DNA of 26,196 nt from JBIOJB01 sp044450465 (GCA_044450465.1 JBIOJB010000035.1:1-26196); one strand, 5' to 3'. Positions 15,154 through 22,366 are shown, counted from the stretch's first letter. Notes: generated by a model from the sequence alone, not told the origin. Translations and numbers: made by a program.

Positions 15154-16094
15154 GGCTGCGTGGCCATCGGCGCCAGGTGCCGCAACTTTCGAGGGTCGAC
15201 TATGGACTCGATCTTGGTGACCAACCCACCCGCCACTGACAGGATGAGAACCGCCCGGACTGTTTGATCGCGGAGGGCGAGGATGCCTGGTTCCCCGTTG
15301 ACCATGGCGGCCACCACGCGCATGTTGCTCGCTGGGCCGAAGACCGCCATCAGGCGCCGAGCGACGTTCGAAGGTCCCGTCACGGGCTCGCGCACCCTAT
15401 CGTCCTCGCCGCCGAGGTCGGCCCATCCCGCCACAGCCCGGTCGAGAAGGCTGACGAGCGACGCCATCTCGCCGCTGGCGCACGCTTCGATGAACTGTTC
15501 CGCGACCCGCCGTTGTTCGGCGGGGTCGACGCGGAAGCGCTCTTTGTCGTGTGCCGTCTGCACGTGGCGCCGGGCGCGGCTTGCAAGCTGCCGGCATGCA
15601 GCCGGAGTGCGGTCGACCATCCGCGCCACGTCCTCGAAGGGAAACTGGAAAACATCGTGCAGCACGAACACGACACGTTCGGCCGGCGAGAGCTGCTCGA
15701 GCACGATGAGCATCGCCATCCGCACGCTGTCGTCCAGGGTGATCCGCTCGATTGGGTCAAGCAGAGGGTCGGCTCCCTCGACAAGGGGCTCCGGATACCA
15801 GGGGCCGATGTAAGCCTCGCGGCGGGCGCGAGCAGATCGGAGCTGGTCCAGGCAGATCCGGCTGACCACGGTGGTGAGCCAGCCGCGAAAGTCATCGATG
15901 GCTGAGACATCTGACGTCAGCAGGCGCGCGTAAGCCTCCTGCACCGCATCCTCCGCGTCGCTGACGCTGCCGACCAACCGGTACGCGACGTTCAGCAGAT
16001 GCCGCCGGTGATCGGTCCAAGCCTGCTCGAACCGCGGATCAGCCTGGGTATTGAGTCCTTCCGGCCGCGCCAATGTCACCGCACGTTCCTCCAT
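15150..16094 (-). CDS. ECF41-type sigma factor with C-terminal SnoaL-like domain (SigJ-like)
   Basis: A 314-residue RNA polymerase sigma factor. Region 2 is near 20-95 (HLLNVAYRLVGSVSDAEDAVQEAYARLL, DDFRGWLTTVVSRICLDQLRSARARRE), then the ECF41 linker motif GPWYPEPLVEGADP, and region 4 near 125-180 (LEQLSPAERVVFVLHDVFQFPFEDVARMVDRTPAACRQLASRARRH). An NTF2/SnoaL-like domain of about 120 residues follows, ending in IVDPRKLRHL, a variant of the ECF41 NPDKL motif; this extension modulates activity in cis and no separate anti-sigma factor is expected. The start is the ATG at 16094, just 10 bases past its own ECF41-type -10 box; the longer frame to 16178 runs through the promoters. The gene is coupled to the oxidoreductase and divergent from the exporter. 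Confidence 0.92.
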   Translation of the reverse strand: MEERAVTLARPEGLNTQADPRFEQAWTDHRRHLLNVAYRLVGSVSDAEDAVQEAYARLLTSDVSAIDDFRGWLTTVVSRICLDQLRSARARREAYIGPWYPEPLVEGADPLLDPIERITLDDSVRMAMLIVLEQLSPAERVVFVLHDVFQFPFEDVARMVDRTPAACRQLASRARRHVQTAHDKERFRVDPAEQRRVAEQFIEACASGEMASLVSLLDRAVAGWADLGGEDDRVREPVTGPSNVARRLMAVFGPASNMRVVAAMVNGEPGILALRDQTVRAVLILSVAGGLVTKIESIVDPRKLRHLAPMATQP

Positions 16095-16104
16095 ACGAGA
16101 GATG

Positions 16105-16131
16105 GACGGCGCAGGCGCTCCAGATGTGACA
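16105..16131 (-). promoter_or_regulatory. ECF41-type promoter of the sigma factor gene
   Basis: On the minus strand TGTCACA (16131-16125) is followed after 16 bases by CGTC (16108-16105), the published ECF41 promoter consensus. Only 10 bases separate CGTC from the ATG at 16094. It indicates positive autoregulation by the sigma factor. Confidence 0.8.
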
Positions 16132-16141
16132 TCTATGGAAA

Positions 16142-16168
16142 TGTCACACGGGGTGGCGGCCCGCCGTC
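16142..16168 (+). promoter_or_regulatory. ECF41-type promoter of the divergent exporter gene
   Basis: TGTCACA (16142-16148), a 16-base spacer, then CGTC (16165-16168), followed after 8 bases by the ATG at 16177. It matches the sigma-gene promoter on the other strand in both boxes and in spacer length. Confidence 0.8.
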
Positions 16169-16176
16169 CAGTGAGC

Positions 16177-17646
16177 ATGAAAGAACAAGCTTCGACTCAC
16201 GACTCGGCCGGCCCTCCACGAAACCTCAACGTCGCTCTCCTGATCATCGCCCTGGCTCAGCTGATGGTCGTGCTTGACGTTGCCATCGTCAACGTGGCCC
16301 TGCCCTCGATCCAGCGCGGGCTGCGCTTCACGGCGGGCGACCTTGAATGGGTGGCCAACGCATATGCGATCACCTTTGGCGGTCTGCTCCTGCTGGGCGG
16401 GCGCGCGGGCGACCTTTTCGGAAGGCTCCGCGTGTTCGCGATTGGAATCGTCGTCTTCAGCCTGGGCTCGCTCGCGGGAGGCCTCGCGGCCACCCCGAGC
16501 TTCCTGATCGGTGCGCGGGCGTTTCAGGGAGTGGGCGCGGCGATCATGGCTCCCTCCGCCCTGTCGTTGCTGGCGGACACGTTCCAGGAAGGCGCGGTGC
16601 GCAACCGCGCGCTGGGCGTCTATTCCGCCGTCTCCGCCGGAGGCGGCGCGATCGGACTTCTGCTCGGTGGCATCATCACCAACTACATCTCCTGGCGCTG
16701 GATCCTTTTCGTGAACATTCCGATCGGCCTGTTTCTGGTGCTGGCCGCTCCACGATTCCTGGTGGCCGCCCGAGGTCGCGCCGGCAGGCTGGATCTCCCC
16801 GGAGCGGCCACCGTCACCGCGGGCGCCACGCTGCTGGTGTTCGGCCTCACTCGCGCAGCCACCGACGGCTGGGGTGACCGGGTCACATTGGCGACCATTG
16901 CGGCCGGCCTGGGGCTTCTGGCCACGTTCGTCGGCATCGAAGCGTTGAGCAGCCAGCCGCTGATGCCGCTGCGCATCTTCCGGAATCGAAACCGCTCTGG
17001 GGCCTATGCGCTCTCGCTGGCCGTCGGCGCGACGCTTTCCGGCATGCTGTTCCTGCTCACGCTCTTTCTCCAGAACGTCTTGGGCTTCAGCCCCCTGCAG
17101 GCAGGTTTCGCGTTTCTTCCCACGGCACTCGGAGTAGTGATCGGTGCGGGAACCACTTCGCGATTGATCGGCCGCACCGGACCTCGGCTGCCGATGACCG
17201 CGGGCTCTCTGCTCGCCGCCATCGGTCTCTTCTGGCTCTCTCGTATCACCGTCGACTCGGGCTACGTGGTCGGCGTGCTCGGGCCGCTGGTGCTGCTCGC
17301 AATCGGCCTGGGTCAGATATTCGTCGCGACGAGCGTGCTCGCGATGGGCGGGGTTCAACCGGACGAATCGGGCCTGGCGTCGGCCCTGCTTAACGTCGGC
17401 AGGCAGCTTGGCGGGTCCATCGGCATCGCCATCATGGGGACGGTCGCAAGCACGGTGGCGCGGGACCAGCTGGCGCGCGGCGTGCCAGGTCACGCCGCCT
17501 TCAACTTGGCTCTGACCTCCGGGTTCGGGGCGGCCTTCTCGGTCGGGGGCTTCATTGCGCTGGCCGGTTTTGTAACGGCGCTCGTGGCGGTGCGAGGCGG
17601 CTCTCGCGCGGCGCGTCCCCAGCTTGACGCCGAGATGGCTGCTTAG
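16177..17646 (+). CDS. DHA2 family multidrug efflux MFS transporter
   Basis: A 489-residue proton-driven exporter of the 14-helix EmrB/QacA type in the inner membrane. It opens with LNVALLIIALAQLMVVLDVAIVNVALPSIQRGL (TM1 with the DHA2 Asp), then WVANAYAITFGGLLLLGGRAGDLFGR (motif A-like loop), GARAFQGVGAAIMAPSALSLL, and SWRWILFVNIPIGLFLVL (motif typical of QacA-like proteins). The second half contains further helices to about 480. The ATG at 16177 is chosen because it follows the ECF41 promoter; the frame open from 16051 includes that promoter. It is controlled, by inference, by the divergent ECF41 sigma factor and ends before a convergent terminator. The substrate is unknown. Confidence 0.9.
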   Translation: MKEQASTHDSAGPPRNLNVALLIIALAQLMVVLDVAIVNVALPSIQRGLRFTAGDLEWVANAYAITFGGLLLLGGRAGDLFGRLRVFAIGIVVFSLGSLAGGLAATPSFLIGARAFQGVGAAIMAPSALSLLADTFQEGAVRNRALGVYSAVSAGGGAIGLLLGGIITNYISWRWILFVNIPIGLFLVLAAPRFLVAARGRAGRLDLPGAATVTAGATLLVFGLTRAATDGWGDRVTLATIAAGLGLLATFVGIEALSSQPLMPLRIFRNRNRSGAYALSLAVGATLSGMLFLLTLFLQNVLGFSPLQAGFAFLPTALGVVIGAGTTSRLIGRTGPRLPMTAGSLLAAIGLFWLSRITVDSGYVVGVLGPLVLLAIGLGQIFVATSVLAMGGVQPDESGLASALLNVGRQLGGSIGIAIMGTVASTVARDQLARGVPGHAAFNLALTSGFGAAFSVGGFIALAGFVTALVAVRGGSRAARPQLDAEMAA

Positions 17647-17665
17647 CCGGAATCCTCAACGCATT

Positions 17666-17688
17666 GGTGGCGGGGCGCTCCCGCCACC
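17666..17688. terminator. Bidirectional terminator hairpin
   Basis: GGTGGCGGG (17666-17674) pairs with CCCGCCACC (17680-17688), a perfect 9-bp stem around GCGCT. It lies between the convergent stops of the exporter (17646) and the winged-helix gene (17698). Confidence 0.7.
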
Positions 17689-17697
17689 CACCCTCTC

Positions 17698-18285
17698 TCA
17701 GTTGGCCCGGAACACCAGCGAATAGCCGCGTCCAGCCCTGTTGACCAGATCCGCAGGGATCTCGAGCTCGGCCAGGATCTTCCGGAGGCGGCGAACGTAG
17801 TTGCGCACCTCCTCGGGGAAGAGAGCGGGGTCGGCCCATGCCTGGCCCAGGATCTGGGCTATCGAGAAGTAGCGATGCGGGTGGTCGAGCAGGAACCTAA
17901 GCAGCTGGAACTCGCGTTTGGTGAGCTCGGCCTCCCGCCCGGCGTGGTGCACCTTCCGGCTCTCCGCGTCGAGCAGGAGCCCATGGAGGTCCCAGAGTCG
18001 CCTGTACCAAAGGTCGAGCCTCATCTGATACCCCTGCATCTGGTCCGAGATGATCTGGAGGTCTCCCGCCGCTGCCGCCCTGGCGGCCGGCTGCAGGCTT
18101 TCCAGGTCTCGCTGGACCCGCTCCAGGATTCCTCGTTTGAACTCGAGGAGGTCGGCGTAGATGCTCATCCAGTGGCGCGCATCCTGCCAGTGGGTGGTTT
18201 TGATGTTCTCACCCTGCAGCGGCCTTGGACGGCTGACCTTGGTGCGAGCTGTCACCGAGCGCGTGGATTCTAGTGGCGGAAACAC
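17698..18285 (-). CDS. Winged-helix regulator with N-terminal helical domain
   Basis: A 195-residue protein in two parts. Residues about 36-108 are helical and amphipathic (DARHWMSIYADLLEFKRGIL ... YQMRLDLWYRRLWDLHGLL). Residues about 115-195 form an OmpR/PhoB-type DNA-binding winged helix: LTKREFQLLRFLLDHPHRYFS, then IAQILGQAWA, VRNYVRRLRKILAEL (recognition helix) and the wing RAGRGYSLVF. There is no receiver domain, so it is not a standard response regulator; the helical part probably senses or dimerises. The start is uncertain: GTG at 18285 or GTG at 18255. The divergent gene at 18438 encodes a related version of the helical domain alone. The target genes are unknown. Confidence 0.75.
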   Translation of the reverse strand: MFPPLESTRSVTARTKVSRPRPLQGENIKTTHWQDARHWMSIYADLLEFKRGILERVQRDLESLQPAARAAAAGDLQIISDQMQGYQMRLDLWYRRLWDLHGLLLDAESRKVHHAGREAELTKREFQLLRFLLDHPHRYFSIAQILGQAWADPALFPEEVRNYVRRLRKILAELEIPADLVNRAGRGYSLVFRAN

Positions 18286-18437
18286 GTCGCATCAAGTGGC
18301 CTTCTACCCGTCACCCGAGTGAGTTACTGATCTTCTTACGCCCCACCAGATTTCATGGGCGAGCGGACATGCCTCGAACACCCCGTGAGCGACCTGACGT
18401 GGCCGCCGCGCAGCGCGGCGGGGACTGGAGCCAGCCT

Positions 18438-18701
18438 ATGGACCACGAGGTCCCGATGGGCCAGGCCACGCTGGCACAGGCCCGATACTGGCGGGGCGTC
18501 TATTCCGAGATCGCGACGATGGAGGAGCTCGTGCTGAGGCGGATCCGCCGGCTGATGCAGGACCAGACGGCCGAGGCCCGCCGCGAGGTGGAGCTGACCA
18601 ACGTCCCGGTGGTGGTCGCCCAGCTGGAGCGCTTTCAAAAGCGCCTCGGGTACTGGGAAGACCGGATTCTTCAGCTCGAGGCGGTGCTCGGTTCGACCTA
18701 G
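18438..18701 (+). CDS. Small helical protein related to the N-terminus of the divergent winged-helix regulator
   Basis: An 87-residue, charged, helical protein with no known family that I recognise. Its core AQARYWRGVYSEIATMEE, VLRRIRRL and LERFQKRLGYWEDRILQLEAVL aligns along its whole length with the helical domain of the neighbouring winged-helix protein (ARHWMSIYADL, ILERVQ, YQMRLDLWYRRLWDL). It has no DNA-binding or membrane segment, so it could be a partner or competitor for dimerisation. The start is uncertain: the ATG at 18438 has GGAG 7 bases upstream and codons from there look coding; ATGs at 18369 and 18456 and the frame open from 18273 are alternatives. The two genes diverge, separated by about 150 bases. 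Confidence 0.65.
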   Translation: MDHEVPMGQATLAQARYWRGVYSEIATMEELVLRRIRRLMQDQTAEARREVELTNVPVVVAQLERFQKRLGYWEDRILQLEAVLGST

Positions 18702-18800
18702 AAAGGCCCCCAGAATTGTTGCTGCATTTGTTACATCAATAACGAGATACTTTGCGGTTGGCATTGCGGTCCTATCCCCCCGCGAGGCCTCGTTCGTGAG

Positions 18801-18831
18801 CCAGGGCGTGTCGAACCCAGGCACGCCCTGG
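18801..18831. terminator. Inverted repeat in the gap 18702-18926
   Basis: CCAGGGCGTG (18801-18810) pairs with CACGCCCTGG (18822-18831), a perfect 10-bp stem with an 11-base loop. The gap separates the stop of the small helical gene from the stop of a convergent 88-residue gene, so a terminator role is likely, but there is no T-run. An AT-rich stretch (18715-18755) also lies in this gap. I see no gene there. Confidence 0.4.
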
Positions 18832-18926
18832 ACTACCGCCGACTTTCCAAGAGGCGTCGCGTGAGTTCAGATCAGACGCCTGGCTGAGAGTCCTGGATAC
18901 GCGGCGGCGACCAGTCGCCGGCGGGT

Positions 18927-19193
18927 CTAGCCCGGTTCGTACGCCAGGCCGGCCGGCGGCAGAAAGCTCTTGAATCCGTCTATCTCGTCGACCCTCACCA
19001 CGCAGCGGCCGTCGAGGCTCAAAGTCAGCCCGACGAGCATGCGGTCGCTGCCCGTGCCAAGCCGGAGCCAGGCGACCAGAGGCCAGACGAAGTCGGAGCC
19101 GTCGCGCGAGTAGACCGCCGCCCACCCGGGCGCCGCGATCATCACGGGAGGTTTGTCAGCCCTGGGCTTCGCGACCATCGCTGTTGAGGACAT
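18927..19193 (-). CDS. Uncharacterised 88-residue protein
   Basis: I do not recognise a family. The central sequence GWAAVYSRDGSDFVWPLVAWL, then SDRMLVGLTLSLDGRCVVRVDEIDGFKSFLPPAG, reads like a compact beta-rich fold with alternating hydrophobic residues; there is no signal peptide, membrane helix or cysteine motif. A related reading would be a small regulatory or DUF domain. Support for it being real: ATG at 19193, plausible codon use, and a good promoter (19207-19235) placed so that the transcript would begin only about 6 bases before the ATG. A second in-frame ATG at 19178 is possible. Its neighbours are convergent or separated by more than 150 bases, so it is probably transcribed alone. 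Confidence 0.55.
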   Translation of the reverse strand: MSSTAMVAKPRADKPPVMIAAPGWAAVYSRDGSDFVWPLVAWLRLGTGSDRMLVGLTLSLDGRCVVRVDEIDGFKSFLPPAGLAYEPG

Positions 19194-19206
19194 CGCCTAG
19201 GCCCGA

Positions 19207-19235
19207 AAAATAGGCAGCCGGCGGACCAAAGGCAA
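19207..19235 (-). promoter_or_regulatory. Promoter of the 88-residue gene
   Basis: On the minus strand TTGCCT (19235-19230) and TATTTT (19212-19207) are separated by 17 bases. The -10 box is 13 bases from the ATG at 19193, which would leave a leader of only about 6 bases. Confidence 0.5.
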
Positions 19236-19352
19236 ACAACCAATCAATAACCCTCCGCCAAAGTGTATGCAATCCGGTTTCAACCTGACTCCAATAGTTA
19301 CAACTCATGACGGGCCCGGGGAGAACGAGCGTTCCGGTCGCGAAGCGGGTCG

Positions 19353-19805
19353 CTAGCGGGTTTTCGCCGCCACCTCGTGCGCGGGCTGCTTGAGGCTGTC
19401 CAGGGTCCGGCTGATCAAGTTCATCAGCGTCGTCCGCTCCTCCGAGGAGAGCGTGGCCAGGACCTCGTTCTCCAGGCCCTCGCGCGCCTTGTCCGCCCGC
19501 TCCAGGGCCCTCCGCCCCGCCTCGGTCAGCTCCACGAGGTGGCGCCTGCGATCGTGCTCATCCCGGCGCCGCACCGAGTGACCGGCTGCTTCGAGCTCGT
19601 TGAGCAGTAGGACGACGCCGTTGGCGTCGACCAGCAGCCCGGCTTCCAGCTCCTGCTGGGTCGCCCCCGGATGGTCCCGGATGTAGCCCAGCACCATGTA
19701 GGGCTTGAGTCGCATGCCCAGCAACTCCTCTGACGAGCGCCGGTGGAGCGCCTTGGACAGCTGTGTCAGCAGGGAAAGGAGCCCCGGCTCGTGCTGCTCT
19801 GTCAT
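19353..19805 (-). CDS. MarR family transcriptional regulator
   Basis: A 150-residue winged-helix repressor of the MarR family. The dimerisation helix LLSLLTQLSKALHRRSSEELLG comes first, then the DNA-binding part: RLKPYMVLGYIRDHPGATQQELEAGL (HTH), VDANGVVLLLNELEAAGHSVRRRDEHDRRRHLVELTEAGR (recognition helix and wing with the Asp-x-Arg-Asp/His-Arg-Arg pattern). The C-terminal helix mediates dimer contacts. The ATG at 19805 is chosen over the upstream GTG at 19826 because the family starts here. It diverges from a DHA2 exporter gene at 19930, the classic arrangement of a drug-responsive repressor with its target; the inverted repeat at 19869-19885 is the likely operator. The ligand is unknown. 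Confidence 0.9.
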   Translation of the reverse strand: MTEQHEPGLLSLLTQLSKALHRRSSEELLGMRLKPYMVLGYIRDHPGATQQELEAGLLVDANGVVLLLNELEAAGHSVRRRDEHDRRRHLVELTEAGRRALERADKAREGLENEVLATLSSEERTTLMNLISRTLDSLKQPAHEVAAKTR

Positions 19806-19868
19806 GCCTCGATTCGATCCTATCACGCTTCCTTAACTATTCCCATCCAGCAGATAATCCATGCAATA

Positions 19869-19885
19869 AGGATCATCCCGATCCT
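19869..19885. promoter_or_regulatory. Likely MarR operator
   Basis: AGGATC (19869-19874) and GATCCT (19880-19885) form an inverted repeat with a 5-base spacer, directly abutting the exporter -10 box. A similar direct repeat occurs: GATCATCCCGA (19871-19881) and GATCGTCCCGA (19894-19904), 23 bases apart on the same DNA face. It lies between the divergent marR and exporter genes. Confidence 0.5.
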
Positions 19886-19893
19886 GTTATAGT
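19885..19893 (+). promoter_or_regulatory. Extended -10 promoter of the second exporter
   Basis: TGTTATAGT contains a TGn extension plus TATAGT. No good -35 box is found 16-18 bases upstream, which suits an extended -10 promoter. Transcription would start near 19900, giving a leader of about 30 bases that holds the ribosome site. Confidence 0.5.
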
Positions 19894-19917
19894 GATCGTC
19901 CCGAATACCTTGTTCAT

Positions 19918-19924
19918 GGGGGAG
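19918..19924 (+). promoter_or_regulatory. Strong Shine-Dalgarno of the second exporter
   Basis: GGGGGAG ends 5 bases before the ATG at 19930. It fixes the start and contrasts with the leaderless-looking genes elsewhere in the window. Confidence 0.7.
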
Positions 19925-19929
19925 TCGTT

Positions 19930-21390
19930 ATGAATTCGAATCTGCGCCGCTGGGTCGCCCTGGTCGTCGTCTGCCTCGGGCAGCTCATGATCGTCCTGGA
20001 CTCGACCATCGTGAACGTCGCGCTGCCCTCCATTCAGCGTGACCTGAACATCAGCCAGGCCAACCTGACGTGGATCGTCAACTCCTACCTGATCGCCTAC
20101 GGCAGCTTCCTTTTGGTCGCCGGGCGATTCGGAGATCTTATCGGGCGCCGGAAGGTGTTCCTGGCTGGAGTTGTCGTCTTCACCGCGGCGTCGGTCGCCA
20201 GTGGTTTCTCGCACGGCGCGGGCGAGCTCATCGCCTTCCGCTTTGTGCAGGGTCTGGGCGGCGCGCTGTCCGCCGGCGTCATCCTGGCCATCCTCATCAC
20301 CGGCTTCCAGAAGCCGGCCGAACGCGCGCAAGCGCTGAGCGTCTTCACCTTCACGATCACAGCCGGCGGCTCGCTCGGCCTGCTTGCCGGAGGAACGCTC
20401 ACCCAGTGGGTCAACTGGCACTGGATCTTCTTCATCAACGTCCCGATCGGCCTCATCACGCTCGCGCTGGGCCTGTGGCTCATCGAGGAGAACGAAGGGC
20501 TCGGCCTGAGGCACGGCATAGACATTGTGGGCGCAGCCCTTATCACGGGCGCCCTGATGCTGGCCGTCTACGCGATCGTCACCGCTTCGGACTCGGGTTG
20601 GCTGTCGGCCCACACGCTTGGCGTTGGCGGCGCTGCCATCGCGCTGCTCGCGGCCTTCATCGGGCTCGAGTCGCGCATCCGAAACCCGATCATGCCGCTT
20701 CGGATCCTCAGGCTCCGCTCGCTCACCGGAGCGAGCGCGGTTCGGGCCTTCCTCTTCGCAGGGATGTTCACCAACTTCTTCGTGGGCGCGCTGTACCTGC
20801 AGCACGTCCGGGGCTTCAGCGCATTCGGCACCGGGCTCGCATTCCTGCCCTTCACGATCACGCTGGCCGTGGCGTCAGCCGGCTTGACGCCGCGGGTGAT
20901 GCGCCGCTACGGGCCTAGGAACGCTGCCATCGCAGGCCTGGTGGCCATCACAGCTGCGCTGCTCATGCTCGCCGGCGCCGACGCGGGGGCGAGCTACTTC
21001 CCCAGGATCTTTGCCGCGTACATCATGCTCGGGCTTGGAGCCGGCCTGTCGATCATGCCGCTGCTGTCCATTTCGATGTCCGAGGTTCCCGTGGCTGACG
21101 CCGGTCTCGCGTCCGGGTTCGGCAACGTCACGCTGCAAATCGGGGCCGCGCTCGGATTGGCGGTGCTCGGCAGCATCTCGGCCGTCCAGACCAAGGCCCT
21201 CATCGCTCAGGGTGACTCGCTGCCTGTCGCTCTTTCTGGCGGTTACCAGCTCGCCTTCGTGCTGGCCGCGACAAGCGTGGTCGTCGGGCTGGGAATGCTC
21301 CTGATTCTGCTGCGCTCGCCCGACGGCCGCAGAAGGCGCAAGGCGCCGGAGCGGGTCGAGTTCAAAGAGGCGGAGGCCGAAGCAGCCTGA
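19930..21390 (+). CDS. DHA2 family multidrug efflux MFS transporter
   Basis: A 486-residue 14-helix EmrB/QacA-type proton antiporter of the inner membrane. TM1 is WVALVVVCLGQLMIVLDSTIVNVALPSIQRDL, with the conserved Asp; it is followed by WIVNSYLIAYGSFLLVAGRFGDLIGRRKVF (motif A), FRFVQGLGGALSAGVILAIL (motif B-like Arg) and NWHWIFFINVPIGLITLALG. The C-terminus is cytoplasmic and charged (SPDGRRRRKAPERVEFKEAEAE). It is a paralogue of the exporter at 16177 but is clearly diverged (different loops, different control). Divergent from marR and, by inference, repressed by it. It carries a hairpin after its stop codon. The exported compound is unknown. Confidence 0.92.
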   Translation: MNSNLRRWVALVVVCLGQLMIVLDSTIVNVALPSIQRDLNISQANLTWIVNSYLIAYGSFLLVAGRFGDLIGRRKVFLAGVVVFTAASVASGFSHGAGELIAFRFVQGLGGALSAGVILAILITGFQKPAERAQALSVFTFTITAGGSLGLLAGGTLTQWVNWHWIFFINVPIGLITLALGLWLIEENEGLGLRHGIDIVGAALITGALMLAVYAIVTASDSGWLSAHTLGVGGAAIALLAAFIGLESRIRNPIMPLRILRLRSLTGASAVRAFLFAGMFTNFFVGALYLQHVRGFSAFGTGLAFLPFTITLAVASAGLTPRVMRRYGPRNAAIAGLVAITAALLMLAGADAGASYFPRIFAAYIMLGLGAGLSIMPLLSISMSEVPVADAGLASGFGNVTLQIGAALGLAVLGSISAVQTKALIAQGDSLPVALSGGYQLAFVLAATSVVVGLGMLLILLRSPDGRRRRKAPERVEFKEAEAEAA

Positions 21391-21404
21391 TCTTCCCTCC
21401 GGGT

Positions 21405-21431
21405 CGGGCCATGGCAACGGGTCATGGCCCG
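21405..21431 (+). terminator. Hairpin after the second exporter
   Basis: CGGGCCATG (21405-21413) pairs with CATGGCCCG (21423-21431) around a 9-base loop, 15 bases after the exporter stop. No T-run follows, so it may be an attenuating or processing structure rather than a full terminator before the glyoxalase gene. Confidence 0.45.
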
Positions 21432-21475
21432 GCCTGCAGGAACAGAGGGAGGTTGCGCCGGGTTGGACTACTGGA

Positions 21476-22366
21476 GTGAAGGTTCAATCCATCTCAGCCA
21501 AAACAGGGATGGGCGCGGTCGACGTCGCCGTCACCGATGCCGATCGCGCGCTGCGCTTCTACCGCGACTACGTCGGCCTCACCCCGATTCCGGGCGACGG
21601 GCCGGCGATCCACATGGGGGCCGCGGGACGCGACCTGGTGGTCCTTCACCCCGGAGCGCAGCGGCGCGTGGTGCCGCACACGTCCGGCCTCTACCACCTT
21701 GCCCTCCTCGTACCCAACCGCCGTGAGCTTGCGCGAGTCATCAGCCGCCTTGCGCGGCTGGGCTGGGACCAATACCCGACGGACCATGTGATGACCAAGG
21801 CGAACTATCTCTGGGACCCCGACGGCAACGGAATCGAGATCTACACCGAGTCGCCCGAGGATGGAACGATGGGTTTCGCGAACGGGACCTTCGTCGCCTA
21901 CGCCAAGGACGGGCGGGAGAGGTCGGGGCGAGATCCGATCGACCTCGAGGAGCTGTTCATCCACCTCCAGCCCGACGACCGGCTCGAGGCACCGATGCCG
22001 GGCGGCACCAGGATGGGCCATGTACACCTGCACATGGCGGACGTCGACGGCGCCCTGCGGTTCTATCACGACCTCGTCGGCTTCGATGTGATGGGCGCCG
22101 TGCCGGGAGTCGGTTTCGTGTCGGCGGGCGGCTACCACCACCATCTCGGCTTGAACGAATGGGCAGGACATGGCGCCAGACCTGCGCCCGAAGGCGCAGC
22201 CGGTCTCCGGCGTTTCACAGTCGAGCTGCCCAGGCAGTCCGACCTGGAGGATGTGGTCGGCCGGCTCGAGCACGGCTCGGTTCGAGTCGATGAAGAAGGT
22301 GGCGGCTTTGCCGCCATGGACCCGTCGGCGAACCGAGTTCTGTTCAAGGTGGCCGAACCAAGCTGA
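21476..22366 (+). CDS. Two-domain VOC (glyoxalase / extradiol dioxygenase superfamily) protein
   Basis: A 296-residue protein with two consecutive VOC modules, similar in layout to CatE-type catechol 2,3-dioxygenases and glyoxalase-like proteins of firmicutes and actinobacteria. Domain 1 (about 10-130): VDVAVTDADRALRFYRDYVGL, GLYHLALLVP, YLWDPDGNGIEIYTE. Domain 2 (about 180-293): MGHVHLHMADVDGALRFYHDLVGFD, GGYHHHLGLNEW, DPSANRVLFKV. In domain 1 the position where a metal His often stands is Asp (VDV), while domain 2 keeps His. It may bind a metal and open a ring or process a thiol adduct, but the substrate cannot be read. The start is a GTG at 21476, after a weak ribosome site. Transcription may partly read through from the exporter 85 bases upstream. 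Confidence 0.82.
   Translation: MKVQSISAKTGMGAVDVAVTDADRALRFYRDYVGLTPIPGDGPAIHMGAAGRDLVVLHPGAQRRVVPHTSGLYHLALLVPNRRELARVISRLARLGWDQYPTDHVMTKANYLWDPDGNGIEIYTESPEDGTMGFANGTFVAYAKDGRERSGRDPIDLEELFIHLQPDDRLEAPMPGGTRMGHVHLHMADVDGALRFYHDLVGFDVMGAVPGVGFVSAGGYHHHLGLNEWAGHGARPAPEGAAGLRRFTVELPRQSDLEDVVGRLEHGSVRVDEEGGGFAAMDPSANRVLFKVAEPS

Noticed and set aside
16144..17493. 449-residue minus-strand frame under the first exporter
   Set aside because: Antisense shadow of a membrane transporter; its Gln/Arg/Glu/His-rich composition is the complement of hydrophobic codons.
18336..18824. 162-residue minus-strand frame antisense to the small helical gene
   Set aside because: The plus-strand protein aligns with its neighbour, which supports that strand; the minus frame has no recognisable pattern.
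18772..19125. 117-residue minus-strand frame in the 18702-18926 gap and beyond
   Set aside because: Overlaps the better-supported 88-residue gene in another frame and is Arg/Gly-rich as expected from random GC-rich DNA.
19873..20805. 310-residue minus-strand frame starting inside the second exporter
   Set aside because: Antisense shadow; it would also run through the marR-exporter promoter region.
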